Origin: Pseudomonadota bacterium
GTDB lineage: Bacteria; Pseudomonadota; Gammaproteobacteria; Xanthomonadales; Xanthomonadaceae
Assembly (NCBI GenBank): GCA_018242445.1
Contig: JAFEBW010000048.1
Coordinates: 56,579-120,578, forward strand
Direction: 5' to 3'
DNA length: 64,000 nt
The first letter of the stretch is position 1. Every line of letters starts with the position of its first letter. A program made the translations under genes and the position numbers. The notes beneath the pieces were generated by a model. It was not told the DNA's origin. It did not search any database and worked only from the letters and a program-made list of their open reading frames with translations. Shown here one piece after another: positions 8,621 through 17,676 of this stretch.

Positions 8621-10354
8621 ATGAACCGGAACACACGGGTAACGCCGCATCGCATCGGGCTGGCGTGCATCGCCGGCGCACTGGCTGGCCTCGCCGGCAA
8701 CGCAAGCGCGGCGATGTCCGGGCCGCCGATCGCCATCGGCCAGACCGGTGCCGTTTCGCCGGAGCCTTATGTCAGCGTGCCGCCGGTGACCCCGTGCGTC
8801 GTCCAGTTGTACAGCGCCGGTTCGGCGACCGGAACCTTCGACGATTACTCCAACCACGCCTTCAATTACGTGCCGCCGAACGCTTGCCCCGGCCCGTGGA
8901 GCAAGGTGGTTTTCAAGGCCGACTTCAACGTCAGCAACGGCACCCAGTTCGACCGTACCGCGGCAGTCTGGGTCGGCGGTTTGAACCTGTATTTCGGCAC
9001 CACCCAGGAGCCCGGCTCGAACGTCAGCCCGAGCTGGCACGTCGAGCGCGATGTCACCGATCTGGCGTCGGTGTTGCAATCCCCGCAACCGGGCACGGCC
9101 GCCGTCTACAACATCTACAACAGCACCTACAACGGCTCGATCACCGGCAGCGCGGAGCTGGATTTCTATCCCGCATCGTCGGCGTACCCGGCCGCTTCCT
9201 CGCCCGATCAGGCGCTGGGATTGGTGAACGACCCCGCCGGGACGTATGCCTACGTCACCACCGACGGCAAACCGCTCACCCGCACGTTCACCCTGCCGCG
9301 CAACATCGAGCGCGCCTACCTCGACATCACCGCCCAGCCGCAGGCCGGCGACGAGTTCTGGTACACCTGCGGGCCGGACGCCTACGCGTCGGTCGCCGGT
9401 TGCGGCGGCACCGCGTTCCGCGAAGTCGAAGTGTCGATCGACGGTCGCCGCGCGGGCATCGCGCCGGTGTCTGGATGGGTCTTCACCGGCGGCATCGACC
9501 CCTTCCTGTGGCGCCCGATCCCCGGCGTGCAGACGTTGAATTTCGTGCCGTTCCGCGTCGATCTCACCCCGTTCGTGGCCATGCTCGACGACGGCAATCC
9601 GCACACCGTCGGGGTGGGCGTGGTCAACGGCGACCCGAGCTTTGCCAACAACAACCAGTATTTCGCCACCGCCGCGAACCTGCTGCTGTATCTCGACCAC
9701 GGCAGCCGGCAGGTCACCGGGGCGTTGCGTCAGGTGGTCGACAGCGGCGCGAATCCGTCCGTCACGACGAACGTGTCGCCCGACCAGACCCAGTTCGCGT
9801 TCGGCGTGACCTCGCAGCACAGCCTGGCCGCCTACGGTTACGCCAACACGTCGCACGGCGTGGTGAACTCGGTGGCGCGGCAGACGCTGAACTTCGGCAA
9901 CAACCAGAACATCGTCAACACCAGTGCGTTGTACAACCAGACCATCCGCCAGACCAGCACCGCGCTGTCGATCTCCTACGCCTACGGCCCGACCATCACC
10001 ACGCCCACCAACGAGGCGCGCTACTGGTCGTTCCCGCTGAACCTGCAGATCAACTACGCGGTCGCCGCCGACGGCAGCGCGAAACAGACCACGTCGGCCC
10101 TGCAGGGCTACACCCACACGACCCAGCACAACGGCGCCGATGGCTCGCTCTCGCGTTCGCGCACCCAGCGGGGCACGACGACCGATACGCTCAACTTCGA
10201 TTCCAGCGGCAATTTCATCGGCAACACCGGGCAAGCCGGCACGCAAAGCTACATGTACAACGACTCCACCGGCGCCTGCTACAGCCGCAGCGTGAGCGCC
10301 GTGTCGGGCGCGGTCACCGCGGTCGCCGACGGCAGCGGCTGCAAGGGACAGTAA
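8621..10354 (+). CDS. Secreted peptide-N-glycosidase A (PNGase A)-like protein
   Basis: The 577-residue exported protein has a signal peptide (about residues 1-29, ending NASA). It resembles the plant/fungal PNGase A family, which removes N-linked glycans from asparagine. Family-like signatures are the PCVVQLYS region, W-S-K-V-V-F-K-A-D-F strand, GTQFDRTAAVWVGGLNLYFG (about residues 105-125), TTQEPGSN, WHVERDVTDLASVL and YNGSITGSAELDFYP. Bacterial members are scarce; an acid-stable PNGase from the related genus Dyella is the closest precedent I know. The start at 8621 has GGAG seven bases upstream. It stands alone with no other glycan-degrading gene near it. The activity is inferred, not shown. 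Confidence 0.75.
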   Translation: MNRNTRVTPHRIGLACIAGALAGLAGNASAAMSGPPIAIGQTGAVSPEPYVSVPPVTPCVVQLYSAGSATGTFDDYSNHAFNYVPPNACPGPWSKVVFKADFNVSNGTQFDRTAAVWVGGLNLYFGTTQEPGSNVSPSWHVERDVTDLASVLQSPQPGTAAVYNIYNSTYNGSITGSAELDFYPASSAYPAASSPDQALGLVNDPAGTYAYVTTDGKPLTRTFTLPRNIERAYLDITAQPQAGDEFWYTCGPDAYASVAGCGGTAFREVEVSIDGRRAGIAPVSGWVFTGGIDPFLWRPIPGVQTLNFVPFRVDLTPFVAMLDDGNPHTVGVGVVNGDPSFANNNQYFATAANLLLYLDHGSRQVTGALRQVVDSGANPSVTTNVSPDQTQFAFGVTSQHSLAAYGYANTSHGVVNSVARQTLNFGNNQNIVNTSALYNQTIRQTSTALSISYAYGPTITTPTNEARYWSFPLNLQINYAVAADGSAKQTTSALQGYTHTTQHNGADGSLSRSRTQRGTTTDTLNFDSSGNFIGNTGQAGTQSYMYNDSTGACYSRSVSAVSGAVTAVADGSGCKGQ

Positions 10355-10370
10355 CGGCGATCGGCGGGGA

Positions 10371-10403
10371 CGGCTTGCGTTGCGCGTGGCGCAGCGCAAG
10401 CCG
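10371..10403 (+). other. Strong hairpin after the PNGase-like gene
   Basis: CGGCTTGCGTTGCGC and GCGCAGCGCAAGCCG form a 15-pair stem with one T-G pair and loop GTG. It starts 17 bases after the stop. No T-tract follows, so its role as a terminator is doubtful; it may protect the 3' end or be a repeat. Confidence 0.55.
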
Positions 10404-10603
10404 GAAGTCGGCCGCCTTTGGAAGGAACACGCCGGCCTGCGCTCCAAGAAAGCGCCGAATGATTCCTTCCGGGAATTCTCGGCGCACGCTTCAGCCCGGT
10501 GCATGCCCGGACTGAAGCTCACACGAAGCCATCACATGCGCGATCGATTCGCGGTCGTTCATCCATGGCCCACTGGCAGCGCTGAATCCACCGGCGTTGC
10601 CCG

Positions 10604-10632
10604 AAGCCCCGCAACGAAGTGGGGCTTTTCTC
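10604..10632 (+). terminator. Probable intrinsic terminator
   Basis: AAGCCCC and GGGGCTT flank a 10-base loop, followed by TTCTCT. It lies 250 bases beyond the PNGase-like gene, in the otherwise featureless 10355-10828 gap. Confidence 0.5.
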
Positions 10633-10828
10633 TGGAGGGCCGCGATGCCGTGCACGTCCGCGATGCTGCGCGCGCCTGCCGCCGCGCCAGCGACGGGCGG
10701 CCGCCGCGTTCATCTGCCTGAACGTCCGGGCTAACCCCGCATTCATCGCGCCCGGCGCAGCATGCGCGCATGGATGCCCCTGCAGGCACGGACGCCGTAC
10801 CGGCAGCAACAGCGTCGCGGAGGTCGTC

Positions 10829-11257
10829 ATGAACGTATTCGGCAAACTCGCGTTGGCGGCCGTCTGCGGCATCGCCGCCATCGGCATGGCCTTGCCCGCG
10901 CAGGCCCACGGGTATTTCCACGGCGGTTACGGTCATGGCGGTTACTACCACGGTGGCGGCTGGCGCGGCGACGGCTGGTATCGCTCCGGCTACGGCGTGT
11001 CGGTCGGCGTGGGCCCGGTCTGGTACGGCGGCGGCTACGGCTATGCCGGCCCGGTGTATTACAGCCAGCCGGTGTACGCGCCCGCGCCGGTGTATTACCC
11101 CGCGCCGCGTTGCTATTACGACGATTACGGTGCCTACCGTTGCCCCGCTTATTACCCCGGCTATGCCGGGCCGGCGGTGGGCGTGAGTTACTACTACGGC
11201 AACTGGCGGGGCCGCTGGCATCACGGCGGCTGGTATCGCGGTCATTGGTATCGATGA
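10829..11257 (+). CDS. Small secreted Gly/Tyr/His-rich protein
   Basis: This is a 142-residue protein with a clear signal peptide (MNVFGKLALAAVCGIAAIGM, cleaved after ALPAQA). The mature part is low in complexity and rich in Gly, Tyr, His, Trp and Pro. It contains GGYGHGGYYHGGGW-like runs, a YYSQPVYAPAPVYYPAP segment with two nearby cysteines, and a WRGRWHHGGWYRGHW end. Such exported glycine-tyrosine proteins are common in proteobacteria and have no assigned function; metal binding through the His residues is possible. GCGGAGGT just upstream supports the start at 10829. It is a monocistronic gene. Confidence 0.75.
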   Translation: MNVFGKLALAAVCGIAAIGMALPAQAHGYFHGGYGHGGYYHGGGWRGDGWYRSGYGVSVGVGPVWYGGGYGYAGPVYYSQPVYAPAPVYYPAPRCYYDDYGAYRCPAYYPGYAGPAVGVSYYYGNWRGRWHHGGWYRGHWYR

Positions 11258-11403
11258 TCTCCATCCGTTGCGGTTGCCATGACCTTGCAACCGAGGGGCC
11301 GATAGCCGCTGTCTGATACCCGTTCGCGGTCGCGGACTGCGCGTGCGTGTTCGTGTCCGCATGCCGATGCGGTATCGTTGCGCGCTTCCCTGGGGAGATC
11401 ACG

Positions 11404-12582
11404 ATGCGCTCGCAGACCGATACCGACCTGCGCGAGCTCGACAGCCGCAGTCTCGCGCAGGAGTTGCGCGGGCACAGCGATGCGCACATCGCCAAGGTGC
11501 TGCAACAACTGCCGTTGACGCAGGCGCACAAGGTGCTGGCGCAGTTCGACCCTGCGCGGCGCGAGGCCATCGAACGCGCCGACCTGCAGCACGACCTGCT
11601 GCTGGGCTATGCCTATCCAGAAGGCACGGTCGGCCGCCTGCTCGAGTCCGCGCCGGCGATCTTCGCGCCCACGGCCACCGTCGGCGAGGTGGTCGAGGCG
11701 CTGCGCGAGGTGGTCAAGCAACGCCTGGTGGTGTACGTGTTCGTGGTCGATGCGGGGAACGTCTTGCTGGGCGTGGTGGCATTCCGCGAGATGGTGTTCG
11801 CCGGGCGCATGCAGACGCTGGCCGACGTCATGGTGCGCGAGCCGTTCTTCCTCGCCCCGGACATGAAGCTCGTCGATGCGATGCACGAGGTGGTGACGCG
11901 GCACTTCCCGATCTACCCGGTGTGCGCGCCCGGCGGACGGCTGCTCGGCATGGTGCGCGGCGCATCGCTGTTCGAGCAGCAGACCTTCGAGATCTCCGCG
12001 CAGGCCGGCGCCATGGTCGGCGTGGAAAAGGAGGAGCGTCTGGCCACGCCGTGGCCGCGCAGCTTCCGTTTCCGGCATCCGTGGCTGCTGGTGAACCTGC
12101 TGACGGTGGCGATCTCGGCTTCGGTGGTCGGGATGTTTCAGGGCGCGATCAACAAGATCGTGGTGCTGGCGATCTTCCTGCCGGTGATGTCGGGGCAGGT
12201 GGGCAATCTGGGCAATCAATCCCTGGCCGTGGTCTTGCGCGGGGTCACCCTCGGCGAACTGCATCGGGGCGGCGTGCGCCGCATGGTGTTGAAGGAAGGC
12301 TGGCTGGGTTTGCTCAACGGCTTGGTTTCGGGCCTGCTGGCGGGTGCGGCGATCTGGTGGATCGCCAGCGCGCGCCACGAGCCGGGGCTGCGCCTGGCCG
12401 CCGCGATTTTCGTGGCGATGGTCGGCAGTTGCACGCTGGCCGGCATGGCCGGTGCCGGCATCCCGCTGCTGCTGCGGCGGCTGGGTGCCGACCCGGCGAC
12501 GGCCTCGGGCATCTTCCTGAGCACCATCACCGACGTGCTGAGCATGGGTTTCTTCCTCGGCTTGGCCACGTTGCTGATGTGA
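11404..12582 (+). CDS. mgtE: MgtE-type magnesium transporter
   Basis: The 392-residue inner-membrane protein belongs to the MgtE Mg2+ channel family. It has a short N-terminal superhelical domain (about 1-85), a CBS pair (about 90-205) and five transmembrane helices (about 228-392). The pore region contains LPVMSGQVGNLGNQ and the final helix ITDVLSMGFFLGLA, both typical of the family. The N-domain is shorter than in Thermus MgtE (about 450 residues in total). The ATG at 11404 follows GGGGAGAT and is preferred to an in-frame upstream start at 11347. The gene stands alone between repeats. No Mg2+ riboswitch structure was recognised upstream. Confidence 0.9.
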   Translation: MRSQTDTDLRELDSRSLAQELRGHSDAHIAKVLQQLPLTQAHKVLAQFDPARREAIERADLQHDLLLGYAYPEGTVGRLLESAPAIFAPTATVGEVVEALREVVKQRLVVYVFVVDAGNVLLGVVAFREMVFAGRMQTLADVMVREPFFLAPDMKLVDAMHEVVTRHFPIYPVCAPGGRLLGMVRGASLFEQQTFEISAQAGAMVGVEKEERLATPWPRSFRFRHPWLLVNLLTVAISASVVGMFQGAINKIVVLAIFLPVMSGQVGNLGNQSLAVVLRGVTLGELHRGGVRRMVLKEGWLGLLNGLVSGLLAGAAIWWIASARHEPGLRLAAAIFVAMVGSCTLAGMAGAGIPLLLRRLGADPATASGIFLSTITDVLSMGFFLGLATLLM

Positions 12583-12655
12583 GATCGCGTGCGCGGTGCC
12601 GCCGGATCGTCGGCCCACCGCAGCGCGACCCAAGTGCCGGGGTGGTCAACAGACC

Positions 12656-12713
12656 TTGCCTCTCCCGCCGGGAGAGGCCGACGCACCGCAGGCGCGGCGG
12701 GTGAGGGAATGCG
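12656..12713. repeat. Dispersed palindromic repeat, inverted copy of the 3861 type
   Basis: TTGCCTCTCCCGCCGGGAGA leads into GGCGCGGCGGGTGAGGGAAT, the reverse complement of the unit at 3861-3915. It lies in the 378-base gap between mgtE and glnE, which otherwise holds only the hairpin at 12863. Confidence 0.8.
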
Positions 12714-12862
12714 GTGTCCGAGCGCAGCACGGCAAGACGCCACGAGTTCTCAATCGCTGGATGCTGCACCGCAGCGCGCCTTGTGATGATCGCTGTGGCT
12801 ATGATGGCCGCCCGCCAGGCGAGGGATTGGGGAATCCCGGCGGGAGCGTCAGAGGGAGAGGG

Positions 12863-12900
12863 CACAGACCCGCAAGCGTGCGAGCGCTTGCGGGTCTGTG
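12863..12900 (+). other. 16-bp perfect hairpin upstream of glnE
   Basis: CACAGACCCGCAAGCG and its exact complement flank a six-base loop TGCGAG, 60 bases before the glnE start. No T-run follows on either strand. It may be a 5' untranslated structure of glnE or a terminator of another type for mgtE. Confidence 0.65.
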
Positions 12901-12960
12901 CTGTCGGGCGCGCGAATACGCTGGCGACGCACGCGGGCCTGGTCGTGGAAGAATGCGGGC

Positions 12961-15717
12961 ATGGACGATCGTCACGACGCCGACCTGTCGCGCCTGCTCG
13001 CGCAACGCCGCGAGGCGCTTGCCTTGCCTGTGCGCGAGCATGAGATTCCTGCCGCGGCGCTCGACCGCCTGCTGATCGCCAGCGATTTCGCCTTCGGGGT
13101 GCTGCGCGATGTGCCCGGTGCGGCCGCGGCGATGCTCGGCCCGCCGTTGCCGCCGCCAGCGCTCGATCCCGCCTCGCCGGACGAGTGGCCGGCCCTGCTG
13201 CGGCGCTGGCGCAAGCTCGGCTCGCTGCGCCTGGTCTGGCGCGATGTCGCCGGTCTGGATACGGTCGAGGAAACCCTCGCCGGAACCAGCGTGCTGGCCG
13301 ATGCGGTCGTCGAAGCGGCGCTGCGCGCGGTGGAAGCGCAGGTCGCCGCGAGCCACGGCGCGATCCGCGATGGCGACGGCCCACCGCAGCGCATGGTGGT
13401 GTTCGGACTGGGCAAACTCGGCGGCGGCGAGCTGAACTTCTCCTCCGACATCGACCTGATCTTCGCCTGCGAGCATGCCGGCACCAGCGATGGCGCGCGG
13501 CCGCTGGAGGCCGATGCCTACTACGCGCGCATCGGCCAGCGCCTGATCCACCTGCTCGACGACGTCACCGCGGACGGTTTCTGCTATCGCGTGGACATGC
13601 GCCTGCGGCCGTTCGGCAGCGTCGGCCGGCTGGCGCTGTCGTTTGCGGCGATGGAGCAGTACTACCAGAGCGAAGGCCGCGACTGGGAGCGCTATGCGTG
13701 GATCAAGGCACGCCCGGTGGCCGGCGACATTGAAGCGGGGCAGCGCCTGCTGGCGACGCTGCGGCCCTTCGTGTACCGGCGTTATCTGGATTACACCGCG
13801 CTCGACGGGCTGCGCGAGATGAAAGCGGCGATCGCAGCCGACGAACGCCGGGAGCTGTCCGGCCACCTCAAGCTCGGCCCCGGCGGCATCCGCGAAATCG
13901 AGTTCCTCGCGCAGGCCCTGCAATTGATCCGCGGCGGCCGCGAGGCTGCGCTGCGCACGCGCAGCCTGCTCGCGGCGCTGTCCGCGCTGGCCGCTGGCGG
14001 CCATCTGCCGGCAACGGCGGCGAGCGCGCTGGCGCAGGCGTACCGCTTCCTGCGGCAGGTCGAGAACCGCGTGCAGATGGCCGCCGACCAGCAAACCCAT
14101 GCGCTGCCCGACGATCCGCTCGCGGCGCTGCGCATCGCGGCCGGCCTGGGTTGTTCCGATGCGGCGTCCTTGCGCGCGCAACTGGATGCGCAGCGCGCCC
14201 TCGTGTCGGCCGAGTTCGAACGCCTGCTCGCCGCGCGTCGCCGCGCCACGCCCTCGCCGACCGCGTTGCAGGACTACTGGCTGGCCCTGCCCGACGGCGG
14301 CGATGCGCAGGTGTTGGTCGATGCCGGTTTCGCGCGCGTCGATGCCCATGATGCAAGGTTGCGCGACTTCGCCCGTTCGCCGGCCGTGCGCGGCCTGTCG
14401 GTGCGCTCGCGGCCGCGGCTGGATCGGGTGTTGCCGCGGCTGTTGCGCGAAGCCGGAGAAGGCGCGGCGGCCGACGTGGCCTTGCCGCGCTTGCTCGACC
14501 TGCTGCACGCGATCGCCCGGCGCGGCAGCTATCTGGCCCTGCTCGACGAGCAACCGGCCGCGGCTTCGCGCCTGGTCGAGTTGGCCGCGCGCAGCGCCTT
14601 GCTGGCCGAGCGCATCGCCGCGCACCCCTTGTTGCTTGACGAATTGCTGGATGTGCGCGCGCAGGGCGAAGCGCCGACGCATGCGGGCTTGCATGCCGAA
14701 TGCGCGCAAGCGCTCGCGGCGCTGCCGGGCGACGACATCGAGGCGCGCTTGCATGCCCTGGCGGAGTTTCATCAAGGCATCGCGTTCCGCATCGGCCTGG
14801 GCCTGCTGCAGCAGCGCATCGAGGCCGACGCGGCGGCACGCCAACTCGCGTGGCTGGCCGAGGTCGTGCTCGCGGCCACGCTCGAACTGGCGCGGCACGC
14901 GGTGCGGCGCGGCGATGAAACCGAAGATGACAGCTTCGCGATCATCGGCTACGGCAGCATCGGTGGCGAGGAGCTGGGCTTCCAGTCCGATCTCGACCTC
15001 GTATTCCTGCATGGCCCGCGTGCGGACGACGATGCGCGCAGGCACCTGCGTCTGGCGCAGAAGCTGGTGAGCCTGCTGGGCACGCTCACGCCGGCCGGCA
15101 ACTTGTACGAGGTGGATGTGCGCCTGCGCCCGGACGGCGCCAAGGGTTTGCTGGTGGCCAGCCTCGGCAGCTTCGACGACTACCAGCGGCAACGCGCTTG
15201 GACGTGGGAGCATCAGGCGCTGGTGCGCGCGCGCGGCATCGCCGGTTCGCCGGCGACGCTCGCGCGCTTCGAGGCGATCCGTGCGCAGGTGCTCGCGCGC
15301 CCGCGCGATGCCCTGGCCCTGCGCGCCGACGTGGTCGCGATGCGCCGGCGCATGCGCGCCGAGCTCGACCGCAGCCGCGATGGGCGCTTCGATCTCAAGC
15401 AGGGCGAGGGCGGGCTGGTCGATCTGGAATTCCTGCTGCAATACCTCGTGCTCGCGCATGCAGGCGAGCACACCGCGTTGCTGCTTCCGCGAGACACCGA
15501 TGGGCTGATCGCAGCACTAGCCGATGCCGGCGTATTGCCGCAATCGCAAGCTGATTCGCTGACCGCCGCGCATGCGACGTTGTTGCGCCGTTCGCTGGAT
15601 TGCACGCTGGATCGACGCCCGCGCATCACCCCGGTCGATGCCGAAATCGCATCGACATGCGCGACGGTGTGCGAAGTGTGTCAGGCGTATGGCGTGGATT
15701 TCGGGGCTGGCAGCTGA
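12961..15717 (+). CDS. glnE: Bifunctional glutamine synthetase adenylyltransferase/adenylyl-removing enzyme
   Basis: GlnE adds AMP to or removes it from glutamine synthetase in response to PII protein, and so tunes nitrogen assimilation. The 918-residue protein has the two nucleotidyltransferase halves of the family. The N-terminal adenylyl-removing domain carries GKLGGGELNFSSDIDL (near residue 150). The C-terminal adenylyl-transferase domain carries YGSIGGEELGFQSDLDLVF (near residue 661) and YEVDVRLRPDGAKG. The length is close to the usual 930-950. The ATG at 12961 is chosen because codons upstream run into the hairpin and show no family similarity. It is a monocistronic core gene with the composition of its neighbours. 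Confidence 0.95.
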   Translation: MDDRHDADLSRLLAQRREALALPVREHEIPAAALDRLLIASDFAFGVLRDVPGAAAAMLGPPLPPPALDPASPDEWPALLRRWRKLGSLRLVWRDVAGLDTVEETLAGTSVLADAVVEAALRAVEAQVAASHGAIRDGDGPPQRMVVFGLGKLGGGELNFSSDIDLIFACEHAGTSDGARPLEADAYYARIGQRLIHLLDDVTADGFCYRVDMRLRPFGSVGRLALSFAAMEQYYQSEGRDWERYAWIKARPVAGDIEAGQRLLATLRPFVYRRYLDYTALDGLREMKAAIAADERRELSGHLKLGPGGIREIEFLAQALQLIRGGREAALRTRSLLAALSALAAGGHLPATAASALAQAYRFLRQVENRVQMAADQQTHALPDDPLAALRIAAGLGCSDAASLRAQLDAQRALVSAEFERLLAARRRATPSPTALQDYWLALPDGGDAQVLVDAGFARVDAHDARLRDFARSPAVRGLSVRSRPRLDRVLPRLLREAGEGAAADVALPRLLDLLHAIARRGSYLALLDEQPAAASRLVELAARSALLAERIAAHPLLLDELLDVRAQGEAPTHAGLHAECAQALAALPGDDIEARLHALAEFHQGIAFRIGLGLLQQRIEADAAARQLAWLAEVVLAATLELARHAVRRGDETEDDSFAIIGYGSIGGEELGFQSDLDLVFLHGPRADDDARRHLRLAQKLVSLLGTLTPAGNLYEVDVRLRPDGAKGLLVASLGSFDDYQRQRAWTWEHQALVRARGIAGSPATLARFEAIRAQVLARPRDALALRADVVAMRRRMRAELDRSRDGRFDLKQGEGGLVDLEFLLQYLVLAHAGEHTALLLPRDTDGLIAALADAGVLPQSQADSLTAAHATLLRRSLDCTLDRRPRITPVDAEIASTCATVCEVCQAYGVDFGAGS

Positions 15718-15829
15718 GGAAACCCCTGGTGCCATGGGCTGTTGCGACGACCATCGATGCGGTCCGCGAATGAACGCGAATGAACGCAATGAAATTCTAC
15801 CCATCAACCAGATAACCCCTGAAATTGAC

Positions 15830-15914
15830 TCCTTCCACTGCTTGCGGGGGAAGGCTGGGATGGGGGCAGGCTTTCGCGGTGATTCCCCCAACCCTCCCCC
15901 GCAGGCGGGGGAGC
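15830..15914. repeat. Head-to-head pair of hairpin/G-tail repeats
   Basis: CCACTGCTTGCGGGGGAAGG with tail GGGATGGGGG faces CCCCCAACCCTCCCCCGCAG with a 16-base spacer. The inverted-pair arrangement resembles a REPIN (two REP sequences in opposite orientation). It separates the convergent glnE and ELM1-like genes. Confidence 0.75.
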
Positions 15915-15939
15915 TGTCTGCAGACGCTTTCATTCGGGT

Positions 15940-16962
15940 TCACGGGCGTTCATTCGCTGACGAACTGCTGGTGACTAGCCCCAACCGCTCGTGCAAAATC
16001 GCCGCCACGCGCGGCAATTCGCGCAAGACGTGCATCGGTGCGATCGCCGCCTCGGCATCCAGCGATCGCGCGGCGCTGCGGTCGATGAGTGCGGCAATGA
16101 ACGCCGCATGCCGCCCCTTCGCGATGCCCGGGCCGGCGATGCGCACGTCGGCACCGGTGGCGGCAGCTTCGGAGAGCATGTTCACCGAGTCGGGCGAGAT
16201 CACGATGCGGTCTGACCATGCCAGCAACCCGGGATAGGGGTTCTCGCCGTCGTCGTTGTCGAACCAGCGCTGACCGGGGAGATCGGTCAGATCGTTGCGT
16301 GCGGCGGTGGCCAGCCATGCCGGTGTGCGACGCGATGCGCAGATCGAAAGACTGCCACCCTCGCGGGCGTGGAGCGCGCGCAAGGCATCGGCGGTGCGAC
16401 GCCACCAGCCCGCGTCGAGTGGCGCGTTGCGGATCGGACCGCCGAGCAATAGCGCGGTACGCGGTGCGGGCAGCTCGGCGAATCGCGCGAAGCGATCGCG
16501 CGCGCGCGCCAGCCAGAGATCATCCACGTCGTGCAGGCTGCCGAGCGCGGTGATGACGTTCGCCCCGCGCAGGCGGTCGTGTTCGGGCACGACCACCGCA
16601 TCCCAGTGCCTCGGGTCGATGCGTGGATCGAGGATTTGCACCACCCGCGCGCCGGCTTCACGCAATAATCGCGTGGCCAGTGCGGCCTGCCGCCCGCAGC
16701 CGATCGCCAGCCGCGGCGGTTGCGCGAGTGCGGCCCTGAAGGCTTCGCCGAAGGCGCGGTCGCTGCCCGGCAGGCGTCGCGGTGCGGCCTGCTTCCATGG
16801 AGCGCTCGCGCGCAGGCGCCATGCTTGCGGTGCGGGGCATGCGATGCCGGTGCCGGCAATTGCAGCCGCGTCGTTTGGCATGGCCAAAGCGCGCGCCAGC
16901 GCCAGCGCCTGCCGCTCGTTGCCGGCCCTGCCGTCGGTGACCACCCAGATGGCCGCGGCCAT
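15940..16962 (-). CDS. ELM1-like (mitochondrial fission ELM1 family) protein
   Basis: The 340-residue cytoplasmic protein belongs to the family named after plant ELM1, which is widespread in proteobacteria with no proven bacterial role. Signatures are the start IWVVTDGRAGNERQALALA, a central LLLGGPIRNAPLDAGWWRR region and the late SDRIVISPDSVNMLSEAAAT. The last resembles the donor-binding part of GT-B glycosyltransferases, so a sugar-transfer role in envelope synthesis is conceivable but unproven. The start at 16962 is an ATG next to the family N-terminus. It is convergent with glnE and divergent from yceI. Confidence 0.85.
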   Translation of the reverse strand: MAAAIWVVTDGRAGNERQALALARALAMPNDAAAIAGTGIACPAPQAWRLRASAPWKQAAPRRLPGSDRAFGEAFRAALAQPPRLAIGCGRQAALATRLLREAGARVVQILDPRIDPRHWDAVVVPEHDRLRGANVITALGSLHDVDDLWLARARDRFARFAELPAPRTALLLGGPIRNAPLDAGWWRRTADALRALHAREGGSLSICASRRTPAWLATAARNDLTDLPGQRWFDNDDGENPYPGLLAWSDRIVISPDSVNMLSEAAATGADVRIAGPGIAKGRHAAFIAALIDRSAARSLDAEAAIAPMHVLRELPRVAAILHERLGLVTSSSSANERP

Positions 16963-17066
16963 GCGTTCGTTCCGTGTGCGAAATGGATCGTTGCCATGCG
17001 GGAACTTTCGTCCCGACCATGCAACCCTACACTGCTTCCTGCCCGACTTGCCCCAGGACTCCGATC

Positions 17067-17666
17067 ATGCCCATCCAGCCTTCCCGCCTGCTCCGCGCCA
17101 GCCTGCTCGTCGCGGCGTTCGCCTTCGCCTCCGCCTCGGCTTTCGCCGCCGAGCCGTACACCATCGACCCCAACCACACCCAGGTCGAATACACCTACAC
17201 CCACTTCGGCTATTCGCACATCACCGGGCGCCTGAACAAGGTCGAGGGCGATTTCCTGTTCGACGCCAAGGATCCGACGAAATCCAGCATCCAGGTCGAC
17301 ATCCCGATCGCCACCATCAGCGTCGGCGTGCCTGAGCTGGATGCCGAGCTGCAATCGGAGATGTTCTTCGATGCCGCCAAGTACCCGCTGGCCAGTTTCA
17401 AGAGCAGCGCGGTCACCCGCATCGATGCCGACCACCTCGCGGTCGCCGGCGACCTGACCATGCATGGCATCACCAAGCCGGCCACGTTCCAGGTGACCAT
17501 CAACAAGATCGGCACGCACCCGATGCGCGGCGTGCCGGCGGTCGGGCTGGATGCGACGACCACCGTCAAGCGCAGCGATTTCGGGTTGAATTACCTCGTC
17601 CCCAACGTCAGCGACGAGGTGAGCATCCACGCGACGATGGAAGCCTACGCGCCGAAGGCGAAGTGA
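17067..17666 (+). CDS. YceI-family periplasmic lipid-binding protein
   Basis: The 199-residue protein has a signal peptide (about 1-27, ending AFA) and the lipocalin-like YceI fold. Family motifs are the start YTIDPNHTQVEYTYTHFGYS, LDAELQSEMFFDAAKYPLASF and GDLTMHGITKPATF. YceI proteins bind polyisoprenoid or amide lipids in the periplasm and are often stress- or base-inducible. The ATG at 17067 is preferred because a signal peptide follows directly. The next gene, a pirin, starts 11 bases after the stop, so the two are probably co-transcribed. Confidence 0.92.
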   Translation: MPIQPSRLLRASLLVAAFAFASASAFAAEPYTIDPNHTQVEYTYTHFGYSHITGRLNKVEGDFLFDAKDPTKSSIQVDIPIATISVGVPELDAELQSEMFFDAAKYPLASFKSSAVTRIDADHLAVAGDLTMHGITKPATFQVTINKIGTHPMRGVPAVGLDATTTVKRSDFGLNYLVPNVSDEVSIHATMEAYAPKAK

Positions 17667-17676
17667 GGGCGATGCG

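Noticed and set aside
10829..11257. Gly/Tyr-rich small protein as a toxin or bacteriocin
   Set aside because: It has an ordinary signal peptide and no immunity-like or transporter gene beside it. Low-complexity composition alone is not evidence for that role.
11258..11403. Magnesium riboswitch ahead of mgtE
   Set aside because: The leader is short, and I could not recognise M-box or mgtA-type structure.
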